Assembly: GCA_934573855.1 (NCBI GenBank)
Contig: CAKTMF010000009.1
Span: 47,381 to 111,380, forward strand
DNA: 64,000 bases
DNA from: an uncultured Oscillospiraceae bacterium
Lineage (GTDB): Bacteria > Bacillota > Clostridia > Oscillospirales > Oscillospiraceae
Direction: 5' to 3'
The position numbers and the translations under genes were made by a program. Shown here one piece after another: positions 25,527-33,769 of the stretch (positions within the stretch are counted from its first letter, which is position 1; the number at the start of each line of letters is the position of its first letter). Under the pieces are notes generated by a model. The model saw only the letters and a list, made by a program, of their open reading frames with translations, was not told where the DNA came from and made no database searches.

Positions 25527-27898
25527 AAGAGAGAATCTATAAAATATATTTCGGCGGCAGCTACCGCGAGTGCTGGTCGGAGGATTATACCCTCTCCATC
25601 GCCTATGAGGGGCGCAAATGCGCCGAGGCTGCCTTTACAGACGGAAAATGGCATGCCGTGGGCGGGGACGGTGAGCTTGCGGCCCTGCTCGAGTCGGCGG
25701 ACTGCCCGCCGCTCACGCGGCTTTATTTTGAGGCCGCCGCCTCGGCCTACGACGGAGCGCAGGAGTGCCTGCGCCGCGGGCTTGAGCTTTCAAAAATGTA
25801 CGAGTGCTTCTGCGGCAACTCGAACGCGCTCATCGCGCCGGAGCTTATGCGCCTTCTGATGGACGACTGCGGCTTCCCCATGGGCGCGGCGTATGACACG
25901 GTCTCGTGCTGCTGCGGCGACCTGCGCTCGCCGGGGATAGACCTCCACGCGCTTTACGCCCTCCAGCCCCGCACCGCCCATGTGGCGGGCATACTGCGCG
26001 AGACGTCTCAGGAGCGGCCTGCGGCGGAGCATGACTCGGCGGACGCACGCTTCCGCAGCCCGACGGGAGCCGTGGAGTGCGGGGAACAGATACGCCTGAG
26101 CGCGCGCATACGCGGCGGCAGGGTGAAGAAGGTCACTCTCGTCGTCGAGGGCGACGAGCTGCACACGGAGATCGAGACCGAGCGGGACGGGGACGTCTGG
26201 AGCGTCGTGCTTGCGTGTCCGGAGACTCCTGCCGCACTGTGGTATCATTTCAGGATAGAGACCGACCACAGCTCGCACTGGCTCTGCCCGGACGAGGGCG
26301 GACACCGCGGGCGGCTGTACGGGAGCGAGAGCGCGGGCTTTCGCCTCACGGTGCATTGCAGGGACTTTGAGACCCCCGCGTGGTTCCGCCGCAGCGTCAT
26401 GTATCAGATATTTCCCGACCGCTTCGCCTTCAGCGCCGACGGCACGGCGGAGCGGGGGATAGAGTACCACCGCGCGCTGCACCAGACGCCGGAGCTGCAC
26501 AAAAGCCTTGACGAGCCGGTGAGATACCTGCCCCGCCCGTTTGAGACGAGCTACTCGCCCGACGATTTCTACGGCGGAACGTTCAAGGGAATAGAGAGCA
26601 GGCTACCTTATCTGAGCGCGCTGGGCGTGAGCTGCATTTACCTCAACCCCATCTGCGAGGCCCGCTCCAACCACCGCTACGATACCTCGGACTATTTAAG
26701 ACCTGACCCGATACTCGGCACGGAGCGGGACTTTGAGGAGCTGTGCGCCGCCGCGGCCGCGATGGGTATACGCATTATATTGGACGGCGTGTTTTCACAC
26801 ACCGGAGCGGACAGCACATACTTCAACCGCTATGGGCATTACCCGGACAGCGGCGCGTGTCAGGGGCCGTCCTCGCCCTATTTCGACTGGTACGATTTCA
26901 AAAGGTTCCCGGATGAGTACCGCTGCTGGTGGGGCTTCCGCGACCTGCCTGAGGTGAACGAGGGAAACGGGAGCTGGCAGGATTTCGTCATAACCGGGGA
27001 GAGCAGCGTTGTGCGTACATGGCTGCGCCGCGGGGCGTCCGGCTGGCGGCTTGACGTGGCCGACGAGCTGCCCGACGAGGTGCTGGGCCTTATCCGCGCC
27101 GCGGCGAAAAGGGAAAAGCCCGACGCGCCCATAATCGGCGAGGTCTGGGAGGACGCGGTGACGAAGGAGAGCTACGGCGGCAGACGCAATTACGCGCTGG
27201 GCTTCTCGCTCGACTCGGTGATGAACTATCCGTTCCGCGCGGCGGCGCTGGACTTCATTCACGGGCGGATAAACGCCTGCGGGATGAGGGATTTTCTCAT
27301 CTCCCAGCAGCAGAACTACCCGAAGCCGCTCTACTATTCGCTCATGAACCTTCTCGGTACTCACGATGTGGACAGGCTCCGCACGGCGCTCTCGACAAAG
27401 ACCGTCATACGCGGCCTGAGCCGGGAGCAGCAGCTCGCCCTGCGCTTCACGGACGAGGCGCTCGAGCGCGCGGTGAAGCTCGAAAAGCTCTGCGCGGCGA
27501 TACAGTTCTCCATACCCGGCGTGCCAAGCATATACTACGGCGACGAGCAGGGGATGTGCGGCGTGTCGGACCCCTTCAACCGCGAGCCGTTTCGCGAGGG
27601 GACGCCGGAGTTGCACGACTATTACGCCTATCTCGCGCACCTGAGGAGTGAAAATCCGGCTCTCTCCACGGGCGAGGCCGTGTTTGGGGCCGCCGGTGCG
27701 GGCGTGCTTACGATATTGCGTTATGTAAACCACAGTAAGGATGCGTTCGGACTTGACGCCGAAAACGGCGCGTTTCTGACCGTTATAAATATCGGCGCAC
27801 AGGACGCGGAGGTGAGTGTGGACTGCTCTGCCGCGGGCTGCGGCATGTACCGCGGAAAAATCGAAGGAGAAGGCACAAAAATAGTTAGGTTAAGATAG
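25514..27898 (+). CDS. GH13 alpha-glucan hydrolase (neopullulanase/cyclomaltodextrinase-like) with extra N-terminal domain
   Basis: A 794-residue glycoside hydrolase. From about residue 285 it is a GH13 barrel: MYQIFPDRFAF, YGGTFKGIESRLPYLSALGV, GVSCIYLNPICEARSNHRYD, the nucleophile region GWRLDVADELP, the acid/base IIGEVWEDA and the NLLGTHDVDRLR site. Residues about 175-275 form a beta-rich CBM34-like domain. The first ~165 residues, which include a cysteine cluster (SCCCGD) and KMYECFCGNSNALIAPELM, do not match a domain I know. It probably trims glycogen or maltodextrin; cytoplasmic (no signal peptide). It overlaps glgA and carries TTATGTAAAC at 27721-27730 (Tyr-Val-Asn). Confidence 0.88.
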   Translation: MDAVKERIYKIYFGGSYRECWSEDYTLSIAYEGRKCAEAAFTDGKWHAVGGDGELAALLESADCPPLTRLYFEAAASAYDGAQECLRRGLELSKMYECFCGNSNALIAPELMRLLMDDCGFPMGAAYDTVSCCCGDLRSPGIDLHALYALQPRTAHVAGILRETSQERPAAEHDSADARFRSPTGAVECGEQIRLSARIRGGRVKKVTLVVEGDELHTEIETERDGDVWSVVLACPETPAALWYHFRIETDHSSHWLCPDEGGHRGRLYGSESAGFRLTVHCRDFETPAWFRRSVMYQIFPDRFAFSADGTAERGIEYHRALHQTPELHKSLDEPVRYLPRPFETSYSPDDFYGGTFKGIESRLPYLSALGVSCIYLNPICEARSNHRYDTSDYLRPDPILGTERDFEELCAAAAAMGIRIILDGVFSHTGADSTYFNRYGHYPDSGACQGPSSPYFDWYDFKRFPDEYRCWWGFRDLPEVNEGNGSWQDFVITGESSVVRTWLRRGASGWRLDVADELPDEVLGLIRAAAKREKPDAPIIGEVWEDAVTKESYGGRRNYALGFSLDSVMNYPFRAAALDFIHGRINACGMRDFLISQQQNYPKPLYYSLMNLLGTHDVDRLRTALSTKTVIRGLSREQQLALRFTDEALERAVKLEKLCAAIQFSIPGVPSIYYGDEQGMCGVSDPFNREPFREGTPELHDYYAYLAHLRSENPALSTGEAVFGAAGAGVLTILRYVNHSKDAFGLDAENGAFLTVINIGAQDAEVSVDCSAAGCGMYRGKIEGEGTKIVRLR

Positions 27899-27916
27899 AA
27901 AAAGTAGTGGAGAGAT

Positions 27917-29437
27917 ATGATTATGGAAAAAACAAATGGGTTGCTATATGAAAAAGCAGTGAGATGGTTGCTGGAGCATATTCGCGAATATAGAATTCCG
28001 CTAATATCTTCATGGATAGTAGGACTTCTTGCACATATGTTCATGTTCACAAACAAAATAGTGAACCATGACGATGTACTGTATCTTTTCAGTAAGGGAG
28101 AGACTCTTGTATCCGGACGCTGGCTTCTTGCCTTGACCGGATATATTTTTCCGAATTGTTCCATGCCATGGATATACGGAGTGCTGTCGCTTGCCATTAC
28201 CGCTGCTACAGTTTGCCTTATAGTAAAAATTTTTGATATCCGCAGCAAGTATCTTCAGGCGCTTCTTGCGGGACTTATCGTGAGCTTTCCCGCGCAGACG
28301 AGCATCTTCTGCTTCATGTTCACCAGCGCCCCGTATGCGCTCGCCTTTCTTGGCTCTGTCCTCTCCGTATATATACTTATCAGGGGCAGCCTGAAGAGTC
28401 TCTTGGCCGGCAGCGCTGTACTTGCGCTTACCCTCGGCATATATCAGGGGTACATCGCAGTGGCGTCCAGTCTTTATATCATACTGATGATACAGGCGCT
28501 GCTGAAGGGTGAACCGGCCGGAAAGGTATTCAAGGACGGACTTAGATACGCCGCGGCGCTGCTGGCCGCGCTTGGCCTTTACTATGCGGTCACGCTCGTG
28601 ATCTGCAGACTCAGCGGGACGGAGCTTCTCAGCTACGGGTACAGTGAGGACAGCATACTGTTTCGCGTGCTGCTCGCATACAATGGCTTTCTTCGCAGCA
28701 TCATCAGCGGCTACTTTGGCTTCGTTAACAGCGGGATTTCCATGACGGCTCATTTGGCTTGCCTTATAGCCATGGCGGTATTGCTTGTTCATTATTTCAG
28801 TAAGAGAAGAACGAAAAAAACAAAGGAAGCACTGTTGCTTTTTGTTTGTACTGCACTTTTTCCTTTAAGCATAAACTGCCTTTATCTTATCGCTCAGACA
28901 GGCGTAATTAACAGCTGGACTCTATATTCTTTTATATGCATTTATATTCTTGCAGCGGTAATTGTTGAGCTGCTGGCGGAAAAGAACTGGCTGAACGATG
29001 TTGTTCTTATTTCTTTTACTCTTGTGATAATATCGAATGTATTCTTCGCAAATAAAGTATATCTAAAAATGTATCTTGGCAATGAGAGCATGTTTGCTTA
29101 CTATTCGGCAATGGCTGCGGACATAAGACAAAGCCCGGAGTATAAGGATGGCATGACTCTTGCAATACTGGGCGAAGAAACTGATTTGGTGGAATACATG
29201 GATGAGATTGACACGGGATATTTCACGGGGCCGGCGGATAATACCATAAATATGTATACAAGGGACTGCTTTTTGAAATATTACATTGGACTGAATGTTC
29301 CCACTTTACCGTACCTTGATACATATAAAATACGCGGTGACATTGAGAGTACAGATGAGTTTAAGTCTATGCCTGAGTATCCCGCCGAGGGGTCGATCGC
29401 GGAAATAGACGGATATCTTGTGGTAAAGCTTGGATAA
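27917..29437 (+). CDS. GtrII-like glucosyltransferase-domain membrane protein
   Basis: A 506-residue polytopic membrane protein with about ten hydrophobic segments. The N-terminal NHDDVLYLFSKGETLVSGRW segment, with its Asp-Asp pair after the first helix, is typical of the GtrII-type glucosyltransferase family, whose members decorate surface polysaccharides from the outer face of the membrane. Base composition is mosaic: both ends are AT-rich while the middle third (about 28250-28790) has the GC level of the chromosome. The ribosome site GGAGAG precedes ATG at 27917; a second ATG two codons on is possible. It follows the glycogen genes by 18 bp but is probably not functionally tied to them. 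Confidence 0.72.
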   Translation: MIMEKTNGLLYEKAVRWLLEHIREYRIPLISSWIVGLLAHMFMFTNKIVNHDDVLYLFSKGETLVSGRWLLALTGYIFPNCSMPWIYGVLSLAITAATVCLIVKIFDIRSKYLQALLAGLIVSFPAQTSIFCFMFTSAPYALAFLGSVLSVYILIRGSLKSLLAGSAVLALTLGIYQGYIAVASSLYIILMIQALLKGEPAGKVFKDGLRYAAALLAALGLYYAVTLVICRLSGTELLSYGYSEDSILFRVLLAYNGFLRSIISGYFGFVNSGISMTAHLACLIAMAVLLVHYFSKRRTKKTKEALLLFVCTALFPLSINCLYLIAQTGVINSWTLYSFICIYILAAVIVELLAEKNWLNDVVLISFTLVIISNVFFANKVYLKMYLGNESMFAYYSAMAADIRQSPEYKDGMTLAILGEETDLVEYMDEIDTGYFTGPADNTINMYTRDCFLKYYIGLNVPTLPYLDTYKIRGDIESTDEFKSMPEYPAEGSIAEIDGYLVVKLG

Positions 29438-29453
29438 ACTGACCGTAAGCAGG

Positions 29454-29480
29454 ACCGGCCGGGTAAAGTACCCGGCCGGT
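29454..29480. terminator. Bidirectional terminator
   Basis: A perfect 12-bp stem (ACCGGCCGGGTA / TACCCGGCCGGT) with a 3-base loop sits between two convergent genes. The T tract is poor on both sides. Confidence 0.75.
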
Positions 29481-29493
29481 TCCGCTTAACTGT

Positions 29494-30450
29494 TTACTTT
29501 TTGTAGCCCGTCTCAAAGTCCACCACATTGCGGTATTCCCCGCCGCCGAGGCAGACGCGGAGGTTCTCCGCCGCGATGTCCACGATCAGCTCCAGCGTGT
29601 CCTTCAGATGGTAGTAGCCCGCCGCATGCGGCGTTATCATCAGGTTGTCAAGTCCCCACAGCGGGCTGTCGGCGGGCAGCGGCTCCACCTCAAGAACGTC
29701 CACCGCCGCCGAGGCGATGTCGCGATCCCGGAGCGCCTTGTACAGCACGTCCAGCTCCACCGCACTCCCTCTGCCGCAGTTGATGAATATGGCCGTGTCC
29801 TTCATGGCCTTGAAGCGCTCCGCGGTGAAGATGTGCGTTGTCGCGGGCGTACCGGGCAGAACGGAGAAGATAACGTCAGCGCGGGGCAGCACCCTGTCAA
29901 GCTCGTCGGTGGTGTACAGCTCGTCCACATATTCGGGACAGCCGGAAGCCCTGCGCTTTACGCCGATGACATATGCGCCCAGCGCCTTCGCCATCCTCGC
30001 AAAATGGCAGCCGATGTCGCCGAGACCGATAACTGCCACCACCGAGTCGGCAGGGGAGGTGACGGTGGGGACGTCGATCCACTCCCGGCGAAGCTGCGCA
30101 TCGCGGTACAGATGGAGGTTCTTCTGCAGCATGAGCATGGAGGCAAAGCCATGCTCGGCGACGCTCTTGCTGTACGCGCCGGTCGAGTTGGTCAGGACGG
30201 TACCGGGCGCGAGAACGCCCTTTTTTACATAGGGGTCGGCCCCGGCGGAGCTAAGCTGCAAAAGTCTGAGGCGCTGGGAAGCATGTATCCTTTTGGCGTT
30301 CACACAGCCGAGAATGACGTCCGCCTCAGCGATAAGCTCCTCGCTCGCCCCCGGCATGTCGGTATAGGTGAAGCGGCAGCCGGGAGCAATGCTCTCGAAC
30401 CGTTCCTTGTGCGCGGGGGTGACGGGGATGGTGACCAGTATGTTCAACAT
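29494..30450 (-). CDS. D-2-hydroxyacid dehydrogenase
   Basis: A 318-residue NAD(P)-dependent dehydrogenase, a paralogue of the enzyme at 9809. The Rossmann fingerprint is VIGLGDIGCHFARMAKALGA, followed by VIFSVLPGTPATTHIF, FINCGRGSAVELDVL and the catalytic-His region MITPHAAGYYHLKD. ATG at 30450 is selected because AAGGAGG lies just ahead; the open frame continues upstream through AT-rich non-coding sequence. The arrangement resembles glyoxylate/hydroxypyruvate or 2-ketoacid reductases; the substrate is not resolvable here. It is transcribed divergently from the MATE gene. Confidence 0.85.
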   Translation of the reverse strand: MLNILVTIPVTPAHKERFESIAPGCRFTYTDMPGASEELIAEADVILGCVNAKRIHASQRLRLLQLSSAGADPYVKKGVLAPGTVLTNSTGAYSKSVAEHGFASMLMLQKNLHLYRDAQLRREWIDVPTVTSPADSVVAVIGLGDIGCHFARMAKALGAYVIGVKRRASGCPEYVDELYTTDELDRVLPRADVIFSVLPGTPATTHIFTAERFKAMKDTAIFINCGRGSAVELDVLYKALRDRDIASAAVDVLEVEPLPADSPLWGLDNLMITPHAAGYYHLKDTLELIVDIAAENLRVCLGGGEYRNVVDFETGYKK

Positions 30451-30581
30451 ATAATTGCCTCCTTGATTGAATTTCCGTGAACTAAGGGTATCACAGAGTA
30501 TGACGGAAAAGCAATACCGTTTATAGTGATTTTCAATAGAAATACGTCGTTTTCCGGCGAAAAAACGTAAAACTTTTTGGC

Positions 30582-30610
30582 TTGAATAAGCGTTTGCGCT
30601 GTAGTATAAT
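30582..30610 (+). promoter_or_regulatory. Promoter of the MATE transporter gene
   Basis: TTGAAT, a 17-base spacer and TATAAT, 30 bp upstream of the start codon. Confidence 0.75.
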
Positions 30611-30640
30611 GCTCGAACAATCAACGGGAGGGGAAAAGCT

Positions 30641-31996
30641 ATGGATAATTACGATAAAAATGACCTGACTCAGGGCGTTATCTGGAAAAAACTGCTGGCG
30701 TTTTTCTTTCCGATCCTGCTTGGTATGCTGTTTCAGCAGCTTTATAATACGGTAGACGCGATAGTCGTCGGAAAATTCGTCGGCACCGACGCGCTCGCGG
30801 CGGTGGGCGGCAGCTCGGCGGCCATAGTCAGCCTTGTTATCGGCTTCTTCACCGGCCTTGCCTCCGGCGCGACGGTCGTGATCTCCCAGCACTTCGGCGC
30901 GAGGGATTATGAGAGGCTGAGCCTCACGGTACACACGGCGGTGACCTTCTGCCTGATCATCGGCGCGGCGCTCATGGTGCTGGGCTATGTTCTTGCGCCG
31001 TGGTCGCTCCAGCTGGTCAAGACGCCTGAGAACATCATGGCCGATTCGGTGGAGTATCTGCGGATATATTTCTCCGGCTCGATCGCCTCGCTCATCTTCA
31101 ACGTCGGCTCCGGTATCCTGCGCGCGGTGGGCGACTCCAAGAGACCGCTCTATTACCTCGTGATATGCTGCGTTCTCAACATTATTTTGGACCTCCTGTT
31201 CGTGACGAGCTTCAATATGGGCGTGGCGGGCGTCGCGTGGGCGACGGTCATAGCCCTCATGATAAGCGCGGTGCTTATGCTCATAAGCCTCTGCCGCACC
31301 GGCGGGCCGCACAGGCTCAGCTTCCGTAAGCTCGGCATAGACATGAGTGCGCTGAAAAAGACGATGTATATAGGCGTGCCTGCCGGAGTGCAGAGCATGA
31401 TGTACTCGCTCTCGAATCTCATCATCCAGACCGCGATAAACGGCTTCGGCACCGCGACCATAGCCGCGTGGTCCGCCGTGACGAAGTTCGACGGCATATA
31501 CTGGGTGACGAGCAGCGCTTTCGGCGTGGCCATCTGCGCCTTCGTCGGCCAGTGCTTCGGCGCGGAGAAGTATGACCGAATGAAAAAGAGCGTCAAGGTC
31601 TGTCTCGGGATGGCGATAGCCTCCGCCGCGGTGATATCCTCGCTGCTTCTGATATTCGCGCACCCCGGAATGCGTATCATCTCTGACGACCCGCAGGTCA
31701 TTGATCTCGCTGTCGAAATGCTTTGGTGCTTCGCGCCGTTCTATGTGGTCTGGTCGTTTGTCGAGGTAATCTCCAACACGCTCCGCGGCGCGGGAGATTC
31801 CTTCTGGCCCATGATCATCGTCGTCCTCGGCGTATGCGTCCTGCGTGTGCTGTGGGTGATCTTTGTGGTACCGGAGTGGCACACGATACGCGGCATAAGC
31901 CTCGCCTATCCGTTCACATGGTGCGTCACCGCCGTGGCAATGACGGTCTATTACTTCAAGAGCGACTGGCTGAAAAAGAGAATACCCAATACTTGA
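30641..31996 (+). CDS. MATE family efflux transporter
   Basis: A 451-residue cation-coupled multidrug exporter type protein with 12 predicted helices in two related halves. Family features are WKKLLAFFFPILLGMLFQQ at the N-terminus, NTVDAIVVGKFVGTDALAAVG, the VVISQHFGARD loop, and the second-half counterparts GVPAGVQSMMYSLSN and FVGQCFGAEKYDRMKK. ATG with GGGAGGGG upstream. It is transcribed alone with its own promoter and terminator. Substrates are unknown. Confidence 0.93.
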   Translation: MDNYDKNDLTQGVIWKKLLAFFFPILLGMLFQQLYNTVDAIVVGKFVGTDALAAVGGSSAAIVSLVIGFFTGLASGATVVISQHFGARDYERLSLTVHTAVTFCLIIGAALMVLGYVLAPWSLQLVKTPENIMADSVEYLRIYFSGSIASLIFNVGSGILRAVGDSKRPLYYLVICCVLNIILDLLFVTSFNMGVAGVAWATVIALMISAVLMLISLCRTGGPHRLSFRKLGIDMSALKKTMYIGVPAGVQSMMYSLSNLIIQTAINGFGTATIAAWSAVTKFDGIYWVTSSAFGVAICAFVGQCFGAEKYDRMKKSVKVCLGMAIASAAVISSLLLIFAHPGMRIISDDPQVIDLAVEMLWCFAPFYVVWSFVEVISNTLRGAGDSFWPMIIVVLGVCVLRVLWVIFVVPEWHTIRGISLAYPFTWCVTAVAMTVYYFKSDWLKKRIPNT

Positions 31997-32036
31997 AAAA
32001 TCACCCGCATACTTACTGTGTGCGGGTGATTTTTTT
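31997..32036. terminator. Terminator after the MATE gene
   Basis: A perfect 13-bp stem (AAAATCACCCGCA / TGCGGGTGATTTT) followed by T6; the A-rich left arm could also serve minus-strand transcription. Confidence 0.9.
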
Positions 32037-32105
32037 GGCGGTTTGTATGGACTGGCAGCGACAGAAGCGCATATTGTTCCGGCCGGCTTTTAGGTGCAAT
32101 GCTTT

Positions 32106-32231
32106 TTATAGCCTCACGCCGAAAAACAGAACCATGCGTGCCGGAACTCGAGACTGTCGGCGCGGGCAGATATATGCACTTTTTTCGCGCCTCAGGCGCT
32201 CCCCGCACACGGGGCAAATGAGCTGAACCAT
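32106..32231 (-). pseudogene. Remnant of an RlmA-type 23S rRNA methyltransferase
   Basis: A 41-codon frame starts MVQLICPVCGERLRREKSAYICP, matching the N-terminal zinc-ribbon of RlmA/RrmA-like methyltransferases (CxxC, about 12 residues, then a Cys). The expected HSFD continuation and the whole methyltransferase domain are missing; the reading ends in a stop after VLFFGVRL. It follows the SLOG-like gene on the same strand. A standalone small zinc-ribbon protein is possible but less likely because the second half of the knuckle is degenerate. Confidence 0.45.
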
Positions 32232-32233
32232 CG

Positions 32234-32740
32234 TTATATATCTATTATTATCGTTTTTACGCCCTGTCTGCGGGCGTAGAGCAGCGTGTTCATCGTGCCG
32301 CCGGAGCTGCCGTTGAAGCAGGCGAGAAGCACCGACGAGTTGTCCACCATGTATCTGTTCCTGCGCAGCATGCAGCCGGGGGTGTATTGGTGCTGGACGA
32401 AGGTGACGGTGTCGCAGCTGGAGAGAATGGCGTTGTAGCGTTCTTTCTGTTCCTCCGGCCAGCTGTTCGCCTGAGAGTCGCAGGGGACGGCGGCCTCGAG
32501 CGTCACGTCGTCATATTCCTCGCGCATGGCAAGCACGGCCTCGGCAAAAAGAAGGTCGCAGCCGAGCGCCATGCCGGAGATGAAGTGAGTTACCCCGGCG
32601 CTGTGCAGCGCCTCGAGCTGTATGGCGATCTCTATCCTCAGCTTCCGGCATTCGGTCGAGTTCTCGTCAAGTCCCCAGGGGAGCTTGTCCGGCCTGTGTC
32701 CCGTAAAGCAGCAGGTGTTTTCCCTCGCTCGCGTGCCCAT
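32234..32740 (-). CDS. SLOG/DUF1273 family protein
   Basis: A 168-residue Rossmann-like protein of the DUF1273/SLOG type (YpsA relatives). It has the N-terminal CCFTGHRPDKLPWG motif, the HFISGMALGCDLLFAEAVL nucleotide-binding segment and NSSVLLACFNGSSGGTMNTLLYAR near the end. SLOG proteins bind nucleotide-derived ligands or process them; the specific function is not known. The start is the ATG at 32740, with GGAGG unusually close. Transcription diverges from the FMN riboswitch. Confidence 0.85.
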   Translation of the reverse strand: MGTRARENTCCFTGHRPDKLPWGLDENSTECRKLRIEIAIQLEALHSAGVTHFISGMALGCDLLFAEAVLAMREEYDDVTLEAAVPCDSQANSWPEEQKERYNAILSSCDTVTFVQHQYTPGCMLRRNRYMVDNSSVLLACFNGSSGGTMNTLLYARRQGVKTIIIDI

Positions 32741-32822
32741 CACCTCCGTGCGTCATACTGAGGCGATTATACATTGTTTTTTACCTCTTGTCAAAAGCGA
32801 ATGGGGGTGATATAATACGGAT

Positions 32823-32931
32823 GTCTTCAGGGCGGGGTGAGATTCCCGACCGGCGGTAAAGTCCGCGAGCCGTTTTCGGCATGATCCGGTGTGATTCCGG
32901 GACCGACAGTAAAGTCTGGATGAGAGAAGAC
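32823..32931 (+). promoter_or_regulatory. FMN riboswitch (RFN element)
   Basis: Conserved RFN blocks are all present: GTCTTCAGGGCGGGGTGA, GATTCCCGACCGGCGGTAAA, GTCCGCGAGC, GATTCCGGGACCGACAGTAA and AGTCTGGATGAGAGAAGAC, with P1 closed by GTCTTC/GAAGAC. FMN binding represses the riboflavin transporter gene downstream. Confidence 0.97.
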
Positions 32932-32964
32932 GCGATAGGATGTTTTATTGCGTTTGTTTTCCAC

Positions 32965-32993
32965 GCCCGAAGCGACAGCTTCGGGCTTTTTTT
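32965..32993 (+). terminator. Riboswitch-controlled terminator
   Basis: A perfect 9-bp stem (GCCCGAAGC / GCTTCGGGC) and T7 between the FMN aptamer and the ribU ribosome site. It fits transcriptional attenuation by FMN. Confidence 0.93.
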
Positions 32994-33008
32994 ATTGGAG
33001 GTAAAGGT

Positions 33009-33722
33009 ATGGAAAATCTTAAATTCGTTCTTATGTGCCTCGGCGTCATTGCCGCCATCATGCTCGCGGCGGCCCTGTGCGGGAAATATCTCTGCAAGGA
33101 CAGGAAGAACTTCTCAAGCACCCACTACATAAGCTACACCGCCATATTCGCCTGCATGGCGGGCGTTCTCATGCTGGTGGAGATACCGCTCTTTTTCGCC
33201 CCCGGCTTCTATAAGCTGGATCTGAGCGAAATGCCGATACTCATCTGCACGTTCTATCTCGGCCCCGTGGCGGGTGTCGCGGCGGAGCTTGTGAAGGTGC
33301 TGGTGAAGCTCCTGCTCAATGGGACCACTACGGCCTTTGTGGGCGATTTCGCGAACTTTGCCGTCGGCTGCTCGTTCGTCCTGCCTGCAAGCGTCATCTA
33401 TCACGCAAGACCCGGACGGCGCACTGCCCTCGTCGGGATGGCGGCGGGAACGCTCGTGATGACCGTTTTCGGGAGCCTTTTCAACGCCGTGTATCTCCTG
33501 CCGAAATTTGCGGAGCTTTATGGTATCCCGATGGAGACCATAGTTTCCATGGGTACGGCCGTGAACGCTTCGATCACCGACGCGGCGACTCTGGTGCTGT
33601 TCGCGGTGGTCCCGTTCAACCTGCTCAAGGGCATAGTGGTCTCTGCGCTTACCTTTGTACTGTACAAGCGTATCTCGCCCATACTCCATAAAAACGACGC
33701 AAAACTGAAAAAGAAAAGTTAA
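33009..33722 (+). CDS. ribU: ECF transporter substrate-binding subunit for riboflavin
   Basis: The S component of an energy-coupling factor transporter. The 237-residue product has about six membrane helices, including YISYTAIFACMAGVLMLVEIPLFF, the LDLSEMPILICTFYLGPVAG loop typical of RibU, and VGDFANFAVGCSFVLPASVIY. Riboflavin specificity is supported by the FMN riboswitch immediately upstream. The ATG at 33009 is chosen because TTGGAGGTAAAGGT precedes it; an earlier in-frame start falls inside the riboswitch terminator region. The shared EcfA/EcfT modules are not in the window. The stop codon lies within GTTAACATAA (33718-33727). Confidence 0.93.
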   Translation: MENLKFVLMCLGVIAAIMLAAALCGKYLCKDRKNFSSTHYISYTAIFACMAGVLMLVEIPLFFAPGFYKLDLSEMPILICTFYLGPVAGVAAELVKVLVKLLLNGTTTAFVGDFANFAVGCSFVLPASVIYHARPGRRTALVGMAAGTLVMTVFGSLFNAVYLLPKFAELYGIPMETIVSMGTAVNASITDAATLVLFAVVPFNLLKGIVVSALTFVLYKRISPILHKNDAKLKKKS

Positions 33723-33736
33723 CATAATGCGTAACT

Positions 33737-33769
33737 ACTGAGGGCGGAAACACTTCCGTCCTCAGTTTT
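33737..33769 (+). terminator. Terminator after ribU
   Basis: Stem ACTGAGGGCGGAA / TTCCGTCCTCAGT with an ACAC loop, then TTTT. It overlaps the last codons of the convergent flippase gene and lies between two direct copies of AAGTTAACATAA (33716 and 33779). Confidence 0.8.
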
